A stretch of 64,000 nucleotides of DNA from Sphingomonas sp. FARSPH (GTDB lineage Bacteria > Pseudomonadota > Alphaproteobacteria > Sphingomonadales > Sphingomonadaceae). The first letter of the stretch is position 1, and every line of letters begins with the position of its first letter. The translations under genes were made by a program, and so were the position numbers. The notes under the pieces are model-generated. The model was not told where the DNA came from, searched no databases, and saw only the letters and a list, made by a program, of their open reading frames with translations. Shown here in pieces: positions 17,690-25,329 of the stretch. The DNA lies in NCBI RefSeq assembly GCF_003355005.1, contig NZ_CP029985.1, positions 3,122,501 through 3,186,500 on the forward strand, in the 5' to 3' direction.

Positions 17690-18426
17690 CGCGGTTCGCG
17701 CTGAGCGTGGAGTTCGACGGCCGCCCCTTCATGGGGTGGCAGCGCCAGCCGCACGGACCGAGCGTGCAGGGCGCGATCGAGGCGGCAGTGCTGGCGGTGA
17801 CGGGCGAGGCGGCGACGCTGCACTGCGCGGGGCGCACCGATGCCGGAGTCCACGGCCTCGCGATGCGCGCGCACCTGGACATCCGCAAGGCGATGACGCC
17901 GTTCCGCCTGATAGAGGCGCTCAACGCGCGGCTGCGGCCCGCGCCCGTCGCGATCCTGGGCTGTGAGATAGTGCCGGACGACTGGCATGCGCGCTTTTCC
18001 TGTATCGGGCGCGCGTATGAATATCGCATCCACAACCGCCGCGCGCCGCTGACGTTCGAAAAAGGGCTGGCGTGGCAGGTGCCGCAACCGCTCGACGCGG
18101 CGGCGATGCACGACGGGGCGCAGCGCCTGGTCGGGCGGCATGACTTCACGACATTCCGCTCTGCGCAGTGCCAGGCGGACAATCCGGTTCGGACGCTCGA
18201 CCGGCTGGACGTTGTGCGCAACGGCGAGCGGATCACGGTGTTCGCCGAGGCGCGCGCGTTTCTCCATCATCAGGTCCGCTCGATGGTCGGCTGCCTGGCG
18301 ATGGTGGGGATGGGACGATGGAGCGCGGACGATCTCGCCGACGCGCTGGCGGCACGGGACCGGGCGCGGCTCGGCCTCAACGCACCGCCCGACGGGCTGT
18401 TCTTCGTGCGCGCCGTCTATCCCTGA
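17686..18426 (+). CDS. truA: tRNA pseudouridine(38-40) synthase
   Basis: TruA isomerises uridines in the anticodon arm. Starting at TTG 17686, which overlaps the fmt stop, gives 246 residues, the usual family length and N-terminus (TRFALSVEFDGRPFMGWQ). The catalytic Asp52 is in the GRTDAGVHG motif. FLHHQVRSMVG appears in the C-terminal half. There is no in-frame ATG or GTG in a suitable place, so the TTG start is well supported. The 3' end overlaps the convergent methyltransferase gene by 10 bp. Confidence 0.95.
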   Translation: MTRFALSVEFDGRPFMGWQRQPHGPSVQGAIEAAVLAVTGEAATLHCAGRTDAGVHGLAMRAHLDIRKAMTPFRLIEALNARLRPAPVAILGCEIVPDDWHARFSCIGRAYEYRIHNRRAPLTFEKGLAWQVPQPLDAAAMHDGAQRLVGRHDFTTFRSAQCQADNPVRTLDRLDVVRNGERITVFAEARAFLHHQVRSMVGCLAMVGMGRWSADDLADALAARDRARLGLNAPPDGLFFVRAVYP

Positions 18427-19622
18427 GGTACGAAGCGGGCGGCAAGCTCGACATGGGTCGACCAGCGGAACTGGCCGACGGGTTGCACCCAATCCAGCCG
18501 CCAGCCGGCTTCGCACAAGATCTTCGCATCACGCGCGAAGCTGCTGGGATTGCAAGAAACGTAGCCGATAACCTTGGTCTGGCATGCGGCGAGCGCGTCA
18601 ACCTGTTCGCGCGCGCCGCTGCGGGGCGGATCGAGGATGACGGCATCGAACCGGTCGAGCTCGGCGACGGTCAGCGGGCGCCGGTACAGATCGCGATGTT
18701 CGGCGAATACGGGTTTCTGCGCCAGCGCCGCACCCGCCTTCAACGCCATGATCGCGTCGCGCGCGCCCTCGGCGGCATAGACCCGGCCCGGCATCGCCAG
18801 CGCGAAGGTGCCAAGGCCGCTGAACAGGTCGGCGATCGTGCCCGCGCCCGCCACCGCCTCGCGCATCGCCGCGACCAACGCCGCCTCGCCCTCCCGCGTC
18901 GCCTGCAGAAAGGAAGCGGGCGGCAACGGCACGGGGACGCCGCCCAGCGTGATCGTAACGCCCTGCGGCTCCCAGCGCGTTTCCGGACCAAGGCCATCGT
19001 TCAGCGCGAAGCGGGCGACGCCATGCCCCTCGCAGAATTGCGTGATCGCCTCCGCCGCCGCCAGCCCTTCGGCCTTGATGCCGGAGACGAGGATGTCGGG
19101 ACCCTGATCGGCGAGCGTCAGATGAATATCCGCGCGCCGGCGCAGCCCGAGCCGCTGGAGCAGGCGACGCAGCGGCGCGACCAGCGCGAACAGCTCCGGC
19201 ACCAGCACGTGGCATTCGGCAAGATCGACGATCGCATGGCTCTTTTCGCCGGTGAAGCCGATCGTCACGCGTCCGCCCTTGCCCTCCGCGTGAAGGTTCG
19301 CGCGACGCCGGGTCCGTGGTGGCGATACGAGTGGCGGCCGCAGCGGCGCGGACAGCCCCTGGGCATCGAGCGCCGACGCGACGCGATCGGTGCAGAAGGC
19401 GGCGTAGCTGTCGTCGTCGAGATGCTGCAGCTGGCACCCGCCGCACGCCGGGAAATGGCGGCATGGCGGGGCCTGATGGTGCGGGCCGGGGATGACCCGC
19501 CCATCGTCGGCCAGCAGGTCGCCCGGCGCGGCGAAGGCGGCGTGGCGTCCGTCGGCGGTCATGCCGTCGCCGCGCGCCGCGACGCGCAGGATGGTGGAGG
19601 GGTCGTTGGTCTGGTCGGTCAC
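18417..19622 (-). CDS. TrmA/RlmD-family RNA (uracil-C5) methyltransferase
   Basis: A SAM-dependent m5U methyltransferase of 401 residues. An iron-sulfur type cysteine cluster is visible in CRHFPACGGCQLQHL, with a further Cys upstream or downstream as in RlmD. The SAM region includes LFSGLGTFALAM, then LDPPRSGA, and the catalytic Cys is in VSCNPSSFARDAK. The N-terminal TRAM domain is reduced. The GTG start at 19622 overlaps the stop of nnr (GTGA). Whether it modifies 23S rRNA U747, U1939 or tRNA U54 is not decided by sequence alone. Confidence 0.88.
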   Translation of the reverse strand: MTDQTNDPSTILRVAARGDGMTADGRHAAFAAPGDLLADDGRVIPGPHHQAPPCRHFPACGGCQLQHLDDDSYAAFCTDRVASALDAQGLSAPLRPPLVSPPRTRRRANLHAEGKGGRVTIGFTGEKSHAIVDLAECHVLVPELFALVAPLRRLLQRLGLRRRADIHLTLADQGPDILVSGIKAEGLAAAEAITQFCEGHGVARFALNDGLGPETRWEPQGVTITLGGVPVPLPPASFLQATREGEAALVAAMREAVAGAGTIADLFSGLGTFALAMPGRVYAAEGARDAIMALKAGAALAQKPVFAEHRDLYRRPLTVAELDRFDAVILDPPRSGAREQVDALAACQTKVIGYVSCNPSSFARDAKILCEAGWRLDWVQPVGQFRWSTHVELAARFVPQG

Positions 19623-21007
19623 GCACCCGCTCTGGCGCGCGTGAGCGCTCTTGCCAAGTCGTCCGCGATGAAGCTTCGGCCCGCGATGCGCGCCGCACGG
19701 CCATGCAGCCAAACGCCGGCGGTCGCCGCGGCGAACGCGTCGGCATCGGGATGGGCGAGTTGCGCGGCGATGGCACCCGCCAGCAAGTCACCGGTCCCCG
19801 CCGTCGACAACCACGGATTGCCCGGCGGCGTAACGACCGCTCCTGCCGCATCGGCGACGACGGTCGTCGGGCCCTTGAGCACGACGATGCAGCCCGATCG
19901 GACGGCGGCCGCGCGTGCTCGCGCGATCGTGGTCCCCGCGTCTTCGCCGAACAGCGCGCGGAACTCGCCGGCATGCGGGGTCAGGATCGTCGGCGCCGCA
20001 CGCGCGCGCAACGCGTCGACGGTGACGAGGTGGAGCGCATCGCCATCGACGAGCAGCGGCCTGGGCTTCTCCAGCACAGCCGCAACCTTCGCTCGCGCAC
20101 GGTCGTCGCGGCCGAGGCCGGGGCCGACGACGATCGCGCCGATCCGAGGATCGTCGAGCCGCGCGGGGTCATAGTCCCGGTGGACGATTGCGGCGGGGCC
20201 CCCCTGCCCCGTATCGCCATAATGGGCGACATAGCCCGCCCCGCTCCGCAGCGCCGCTTCGCCGGCGAGACGTGCCGCGCCGGCCATGCCGCCGGTGACG
20301 ATCGCGACCATCCCGCGCGAATATTTGTGCGATTGCGGCCCCGGTTCGGGAAGCGTCGGTCGGCCGGCGACCCGGACGTCGACGCTCTGGGGTACCAGGC
20401 CAAGGTCGACCAGCCGCACAACACCGCAGCGTGCCGCCGAGGGTTGCAGCAGATGCGCGGGCTTGACCGCCCCCAGCGCCAGCGTCAGGTCGACCGATGC
20501 GTTGCACAGCCATGGCGGCACGGTGCCGACGTCGCTGTCGACCCCGGTCGGCACATCGACCGCGATCATGAAACGCGCGGCGTTGCGCATCCGCGCGAGG
20601 GCGTCGTTCCATGTCGCGGCGAGCGGACGCTCCATGCCGATCCCCAGGATCGCATCGATCACCACCCCAGCCGGCGCCGCATCCTCGATCCCCTCGACGG
20701 GGCCGCCCCAGCCGGCGCGCGCGCGCATGGCAACCTCCGTTCTCGGCTCGCCGATGGCGGCCACGCGGACGGGATGCCCCATGCGCCCAAGGATGCCGGC
20801 GGCGACATAGCCGTCGCCGCCGTTGTTGCCCGGTCCGCACAGCACCAGGATCGGGTCGCTGCCGGCAAAGCGCCGCGCCGCGATCGCCACGGCCTCGCCC
20901 GCCTGCGCCATCAGCGCATCGGCGCCGCGACCGGCGGCGAACGCGCGTGCCTCTGCCTCGCGCATCTGTGTTGCCGTGCGGACGGGTTGCCCGGCGATAT
21001 CGATCAT
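19619..21007 (-). CDS. nnr: Bifunctional NAD(P)H-hydrate epimerase/dehydratase
   Basis: Repairs damaged NAD(P)H hydrates. The N-terminal YjeF epimerase domain (about 1-210) has ILVLCGPGNNGGDGYVAAG. The C-terminal ADP/ATP-dependent dehydratase of ribokinase fold (about 225-462) has GPGLGRDD, LTPHAGEFRALFG and the catalytic loop STAGTGDLLAGAIAAQLA. The ATG at 21007 overlaps the stop of the lipoprotein gene upstream (ATGA). Confidence 0.95.
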   Translation of the reverse strand: MIDIAGQPVRTATQMREAEARAFAAGRGADALMAQAGEAVAIAARRFAGSDPILVLCGPGNNGGDGYVAAGILGRMGHPVRVAAIGEPRTEVAMRARAGWGGPVEGIEDAAPAGVVIDAILGIGMERPLAATWNDALARMRNAARFMIAVDVPTGVDSDVGTVPPWLCNASVDLTLALGAVKPAHLLQPSAARCGVVRLVDLGLVPQSVDVRVAGRPTLPEPGPQSHKYSRGMVAIVTGGMAGAARLAGEAALRSGAGYVAHYGDTGQGGPAAIVHRDYDPARLDDPRIGAIVVGPGLGRDDRARAKVAAVLEKPRPLLVDGDALHLVTVDALRARAAPTILTPHAGEFRALFGEDAGTTIARARAAAVRSGCIVVLKGPTTVVADAAGAVVTPPGNPWLSTAGTGDLLAGAIAAQLAHPDADAFAAATAGVWLHGRAARIAGRSFIADDLARALTRARAGA

Positions 21008-21411
21008 CGCGCGGCGCGGATCGTCGCGGGCAGGCGGTAACGATCGCCGCCGATCGCCACTTCGATGCCCCCGTCGACGATGCGAACCGTGGCGGGTTCG
21101 GCGCCATCCGCCGCGACGACGCCGCGACCGTCGCGCGTCACGAGCAGGCGGTGGAAACCGCCGTCGTCGTCGTGGCGAACCGTCAGCGTCAATCCGCCCC
21201 GCGTTTGGGTCCGTTCGATCGTGCAGCCGCGCGCCATGGGCGCATCGCGCCGGGCGCACAGGATACGTCCCTCATCGTCAGCCGCCTTGCGCTGCTCCGT
21301 CTCGACCTTGCCGAGCGCCTGCGCATTCGCGGTTCGGTCCGACGGGCCGGAACAGGCGGCGACCAGCAGCAGGGCGCCGCCTGCGATCGCGTCAGATATC
21401 CGCGTAGACAT
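21004..21411 (-). CDS. Small putative lipoprotein of unknown function
   Basis: 135 residues from ATG 21411. The hydrophobic N-terminus (AIAGGALLLVAACSG) ends in a plausible lipobox (VAAC, lipidated Cys near 19). The rest is soluble, charged and beta-rich with an internal Cys pair (LCARRDAPMARGC). I recognise no domain. The start lies inside the last 20 bp of ilvD, and the end overlaps nnr by 4 nt, so it is part of an ilvD-lipoprotein-nnr-methyltransferase run. Confidence 0.7.
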   Translation of the reverse strand: MSTRISDAIAGGALLLVAACSGPSDRTANAQALGKVETEQRKAADDEGRILCARRDAPMARGCTIERTQTRGGLTLTVRHDDDGGFHRLLVTRDGRGVVAADGAEPATVRIVDGGIEVAIGGDRYRLPATIRAAR

Positions 21412-23110
21412 GCGTTTCGGCGCGCGCTCCCGGGTGGGTAACGGCGCCCTGGTAGGCAGGGCCGACGTTCTGGGCATAGCGCCACAATGCGCCCGCGCCG
21501 TAATCGTTCACCCACGCCGTCCACGCCGCACGCCGCGCATCGAGCACGGCGGCGTCGACGAGCAGGTCGATCGTTCCTGTCTCCGCATCGATGCGGATCG
21601 TATCGCCGTTCTCGACCAGCGCGATCGGGCCGCCCTCCGCGGCTTCCGGCCCGACATGGCCGATGCAGAAGCCGCGCGTGCCGCCCGAAAAGCGCCCGTC
21701 GGTGATCAGCGCCACCTTCTCGCCCATGCCAAGGCCATAAAGCGCAGCGGTGGTCGACAGCATCTCGCGCATACCGGGACCACCCTTTGGCCCTTCGTAG
21801 CGGATAACGATGACTTCGCCCTCCCGGATCGCACGCGCTTCGACGGCGGCGAACGCATCCTCCTCGCGGTCGAAGCACCGCGCGGGCCCTTCGAACTGAA
21901 GGCGATGCATACCCGCGACCTTCACGATCGCGCCGTTGGGCGCCAGACTGCCGCGCAAGCCCACGACGCCTCCCGTTGGCGTGATCGGCGTCTTGACGTC
22001 GTAAATCACCTTCTGGTCGGGATTCCACGTCACCTGGTCGATGTTCTCGCCCAACGTCCGGCCCGTCACGGTCATGCAATTGCCGTCGAGCAAGCCGCCG
22101 GCCAGCATCGTCTTCATCAACATGTAGACGCCGCCCGCCTCGTACATATCCTTTGCGACGTACCTGCCACCGGGTTTGAGATCGGCGATATACGGCGTTG
22201 ATTTGAAAGCGTCCGCGACGTCGAACAGGTCGAAGTCGATGCCCGCCTCGTTCGCCATGGCGGGCAGGTGCAGCGCCGCGTTGGTCGACCCGCCCGTCGC
22301 CGCAACGACGCGCGCCGCGTTGACGAACGCCGCGCGCGTGCAGATGTCGCGCGGGCGCAACTGGCGCTCGACGAGTTCCATCACCTGTGCGCCTGCCGCG
22401 ATCGCGATCTGCTCCCGGCTGGTGTAGGGCGCGGGCACCATGTTGCTGTTGGGGAGGCTGAGGCCGATCGCCTCGCCGACGCAGGCCATCGTATTGGCGG
22501 TGAACTGACCGCCGCACGCGCCGTGGCCAGGGCATGCGACCTTCTCCAGCTCGTGCACCTCAGACAGCGGGCACGCGCCGGCGGCATGTTTGCCGACCAC
22601 CTCGAACACGTCGACGACGGTGACGTCGCGGTCGTGGAAACGGCCGGGCAGGATCGATCCGCCATAGACGAAGATCGACGGGATATTGAGCCGCAGCATC
22701 GCCATCATCATGCCGGGCAGCGACTTGTCGCATCCCGCAAAGCCGACGAGCGCGTCGTAGCAATGGCCGCGCACCGACAATTCCACCGAATCGGCGATCA
22801 CCTCGCGGCTGACCAGTGAGGCCTTCATGCCCTGATGCCCCATCGCGATCCCGTCGGTGACGGTGATCGTGTTGAAGCGGCGCGGCATGCCGCCGCCCTG
22901 CACCACGCCCTGCTGCGCGGCATCCGCCTGCGCGTCGAGCGTGGTGTTGCAGGGCGCCGAATTGTTGCCGGCGCTCGCCAGCGCGACGAAGGGCTTGGCG
23001 ATGTCCTCTTCGGCGATGCCCATGGCGTAATAGTAGGAGCGGTGCGGCGCGCGTTCCGGACCGACGGAGACATGGCGGCTGGGCAGGCGGGATTTGTCGA
23101 ACGTGGTCAT
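21392..23110 (-). CDS. ilvD: Dihydroxy-acid dehydratase
   Basis: IlvD catalyses the fourth step of valine and isoleucine synthesis. It is 572 residues. The iron-sulfur cysteines are visible in SAPCNTTLDAQADAA, FAGCDKSLPGMMMA and GHGACGGQFTANTM, the set of the [2Fe-2S] class. The C-terminal GRFSGGTRGFCIGHVGPEA block is intact. It is probably the first gene of the leftward run. Confidence 0.97.
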   Translation of the reverse strand: MTTFDKSRLPSRHVSVGPERAPHRSYYYAMGIAEEDIAKPFVALASAGNNSAPCNTTLDAQADAAQQGVVQGGGMPRRFNTITVTDGIAMGHQGMKASLVSREVIADSVELSVRGHCYDALVGFAGCDKSLPGMMMAMLRLNIPSIFVYGGSILPGRFHDRDVTVVDVFEVVGKHAAGACPLSEVHELEKVACPGHGACGGQFTANTMACVGEAIGLSLPNSNMVPAPYTSREQIAIAAGAQVMELVERQLRPRDICTRAAFVNAARVVAATGGSTNAALHLPAMANEAGIDFDLFDVADAFKSTPYIADLKPGGRYVAKDMYEAGGVYMLMKTMLAGGLLDGNCMTVTGRTLGENIDQVTWNPDQKVIYDVKTPITPTGGVVGLRGSLAPNGAIVKVAGMHRLQFEGPARCFDREEDAFAAVEARAIREGEVIVIRYEGPKGGPGMREMLSTTAALYGLGMGEKVALITDGRFSGGTRGFCIGHVGPEAAEGGPIALVENGDTIRIDAETGTIDLLVDAAVLDARRAAWTAWVNDYGAGALWRYAQNVGPAYQGAVTHPGARAETHVYADI

Positions 23111-23153
23111 GGCGCAGCCCTATGTCGCGGAAGACACCCTGAACGCAAGCTTG

Positions 23154-24068
23154 TTACGCGTAGTAGCGAAGTCGCGCGCGCCGCAGCGTCCGATCTTCCA
23201 GCGAATAATAGAGCGAGATCATCCCGTTCTCGACGACGGTCGATGCCGCGAAGGCGATATCGGTCTTGCTCCGCTCGACGGGTGGGGGCGGCAGGATGAC
23301 GGGTTCGAGCCCGCGTCCGGTGACCGCCGAGAAATCGGGCGAGAAGCTGATCCAGCCGATCCGCCAGCGCGCATCCAGCGTCGCACCATTGTAGAACATC
23401 ACGGAGTCGGCGCCCGGCAGCTGACAGATCGGCCCCGTCGACAGGTGCCAATTATCCCATGAGTCGGCGCGGATCGGAAAGGGATCGGCCTGCGCCTCCC
23501 ACCGGTCGTGAAGCTTCGAGGCGGCAGCGACGCCGACGCGCGAGGCGCCGACGCCATCCTCTTCAGCGGCGGCATATTCGTAGAACAGCCGCCAGTCTCC
23601 CGCCGGCGTCTGGACGACGGTCGCTTCCTTGATATTGCCCTCGCCCGGCGGCGCGGCGAGGACGATGCGCTGTTTCGTGAGCGCATCGAGCGACGGACCG
23701 GTGGCGACGATCATCACGCCCTGCGACCGAGTGGCATCGACGCCGGTGTAATATACGACATAGGCGCCGTCCGCATCGACGATCACGGTCGGGTCCTCGC
23801 ACCCGCCGGCATCCGGGTCGGACGCGTTCTTGCCGGGCGCTATCGCGATGCGATCGTCGATCGTGAAATGGAGGCCGTCGTCGCTCCAGCCGCTCGCGAT
23901 GAGGCCGGTCGGATCGTGCGGCCCCAGAGGGTCGGGCACCGCCCGCACCAGCATGCGATAGCGGCCGTGCTCTTGCCAGACATAGGGGCTCATCAGGTCC
24001 ATGCCGTCGACCGGCGATCCCGGCGCGATCGTGACGGTGTCGAGCTGCTCCACGGCGTAGGTCGGCAT
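23154..24068 (-). CDS. GH130-family glycoside phosphorylase-like protein
   Basis: A five-bladed beta-propeller type sugar enzyme of 304 residues. The GGCEDPTVIVDADGAYVVYYTG stretch contains the EDP motif common to GH130 mannoside phosphorylases, and IKEATVV and a NWHLSTGP segment follow at the expected places. GH130 members act on beta-mannosides using phosphate, or by hydrolysis in some subgroups. Substrate is not assignable here. It sits 9 bp after an SDR gene and is probably co-transcribed with it. No sugar transporter is nearby. Confidence 0.78.
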   Translation of the reverse strand: MPTYAVEQLDTVTIAPGSPVDGMDLMSPYVWQEHGRYRMLVRAVPDPLGPHDPTGLIASGWSDDGLHFTIDDRIAIAPGKNASDPDAGGCEDPTVIVDADGAYVVYYTGVDATRSQGVMIVATGPSLDALTKQRIVLAAPPGEGNIKEATVVQTPAGDWRLFYEYAAAEEDGVGASRVGVAAASKLHDRWEAQADPFPIRADSWDNWHLSTGPICQLPGADSVMFYNGATLDARWRIGWISFSPDFSAVTGRGLEPVILPPPPVERSKTDIAFAASTVVENGMISLYYSLEDRTLRRARLRYYA

Positions 24069-24077
24069 CGTTCGTCC

Positions 24078-24854
24078 TCAAGCACCCTGCGCGATGACGA
24101 GCGACAGCGCGCCGTCAATCGTCACGGTCGTGCCGGTGATATAATCCGCCGCTGGCGACAGCAGGAAGGCGACGAGGGTCGCGACCTCGTCCGCCCGGCC
24201 CGCGCGGCCCCAGGGAATGTTCGCCTCCAATTTCCGGCGATAATCGGCATCGTCCATAGCGTGCGCATTCATCGGCGTCAGGATCATGCCCGGCGCGACG
24301 CCGTTCACCGCGATCCCCTGCGGCGCCAGTTCCAGCGCGAGCGTCGCGGTCAGCTGCGCGAGGCCACCCTTTGCCGCATCATAGTCGACGCCGCCGGGCC
24401 GCGGCGCGTGTTCGTGGATCGACGAGATGTTGACCACCCGTCCCTTCGTGCCCCTCTTGACCAGCGCGCGGGTGAATCGACGGCAGGTCAGGAACGGCCC
24501 GACGAGGTCGGCATGCAGCACGCGGTCGAACTGCGCCAGTTCCATATCGACGAGCTTGACGCCGCTCATGTTGAGGCCCGCGGAATTGACGAGCCAGGTG
24601 ACCGTGCCGAACGCGTGTTCCGCAGCCGCAAACAGCGCCTCGACCTGCGCCTCGTCGCCGACGTCGCATTGCACCGCGTGCGCCTTGTCCGCGCCGCCGG
24701 ATGCCGCGACGACCCGGGCCGCGGCATCCGCATCCTTGAAATAGGTGAAGGCGACGCGCGCGCCGGCCAAGGCCAGCGCCTGGACACAGGCGGCGCCGAT
24801 GCCGGATTCGCCACCGGTGACGATGGCGACGGGAGTTTGAGGTTGCTCGGTCAT
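24078..24854 (-). CDS. SDR-family oxidoreductase
   Basis: A classical short-chain dehydrogenase of 258 residues. It shows the NAD(P) motif VTGGESGIGAA near residue 12, NSAGLNMSG, the catalytic Ser in NISSIHEH, and the YDAAKGG Tyr-Lys pair. The C-terminal YITGTTVTIDGALSL resembles glucose 1-dehydrogenase and 3-oxoacyl-ACP reductase relatives. Pairing with the GH130 gene suggests a sugar or sugar-alcohol substrate, which is only an inference. Confidence 0.88.
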   Translation of the reverse strand: MTEQPQTPVAIVTGGESGIGAACVQALALAGARVAFTYFKDADAAARVVAASGGADKAHAVQCDVGDEAQVEALFAAAEHAFGTVTWLVNSAGLNMSGVKLVDMELAQFDRVLHADLVGPFLTCRRFTRALVKRGTKGRVVNISSIHEHAPRPGGVDYDAAKGGLAQLTATLALELAPQGIAVNGVAPGMILTPMNAHAMDDADYRRKLEANIPWGRAGRADEVATLVAFLLSPAADYITGTTVTIDGALSLVIAQGA

Positions 24855-24922
24855 GGCGCCCGAGCGCGCGAGGGCACGGACAGGTTCCGTGACACATGCG
24901 TCACGGTCTGCTCGTACATCGC

Positions 24923-25273
24923 TCAGAGCGCTTCGAGCGCCTTGGCCACGCCATCCATCGTGAACGGCTTTTGCAGAACGGGCCGGTCGCGGAAGTGCGG
25001 ATCGACGCTGTCGTCGCCGCCGCCGGTCGCGAAGACGAAGGGAATATTGCGGGCGGCCAGCGCCTCGGCGACCGGCGTGCTCTTCTCGCCGCCGCGCAGG
25101 TTGACGTCGAGGATCGCGGCGTCAAGGCCACCGGCCTCGATCCGCTCTAGCGCCCCCGCGACGGTATCGACCGTCCCGACATGCTGCTTGTCGAGCACTT
25201 CGAGAAAATCCTCGAGCATCATGGCGATCAGCGGTTCGTCCTCGACGATGAGGACCTGGGTCGGCGAAGACAT
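24923..25273 (-). CDS. Single-domain response regulator (FATGUY-like)
   Basis: 116 residues, receiver domain only. The acidic pair is in VEDEPL, the phospho-acceptor Asp in AAILDVNLRGG, and the conserved Lys in VLQKPF. The segment PFVFATGGGDD resembles the FATGUY signature of stress-response single-domain regulators known in Sphingomonas (SdrG type), but with Gly where the tyrosine would be. It lies 56 bp from the end of cckA on the same strand. Having no output domain, it probably acts by binding or by phosphate exchange. Confidence 0.88.
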   Translation of the reverse strand: MSSPTQVLIVEDEPLIAMMLEDFLEVLDKQHVGTVDTVAGALERIEAGGLDAAILDVNLRGGEKSTPVAEALAARNIPFVFATGGGDDSVDPHFRDRPVLQKPFTMDGVAKALEAL

Positions 25274-25329
25274 GATCCGCCCTTACCGTCGCTCGTTGCG
25301 CTTTGCCAACATCTTGTTTGCGGGGCGGT

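Noticed and set aside
18168..20174. Rightward open frame of 668 codons opposite the m5U methyltransferase and nnr
   Set aside because: It is antisense to two genes with intact motifs, and the composition is shadow-like.
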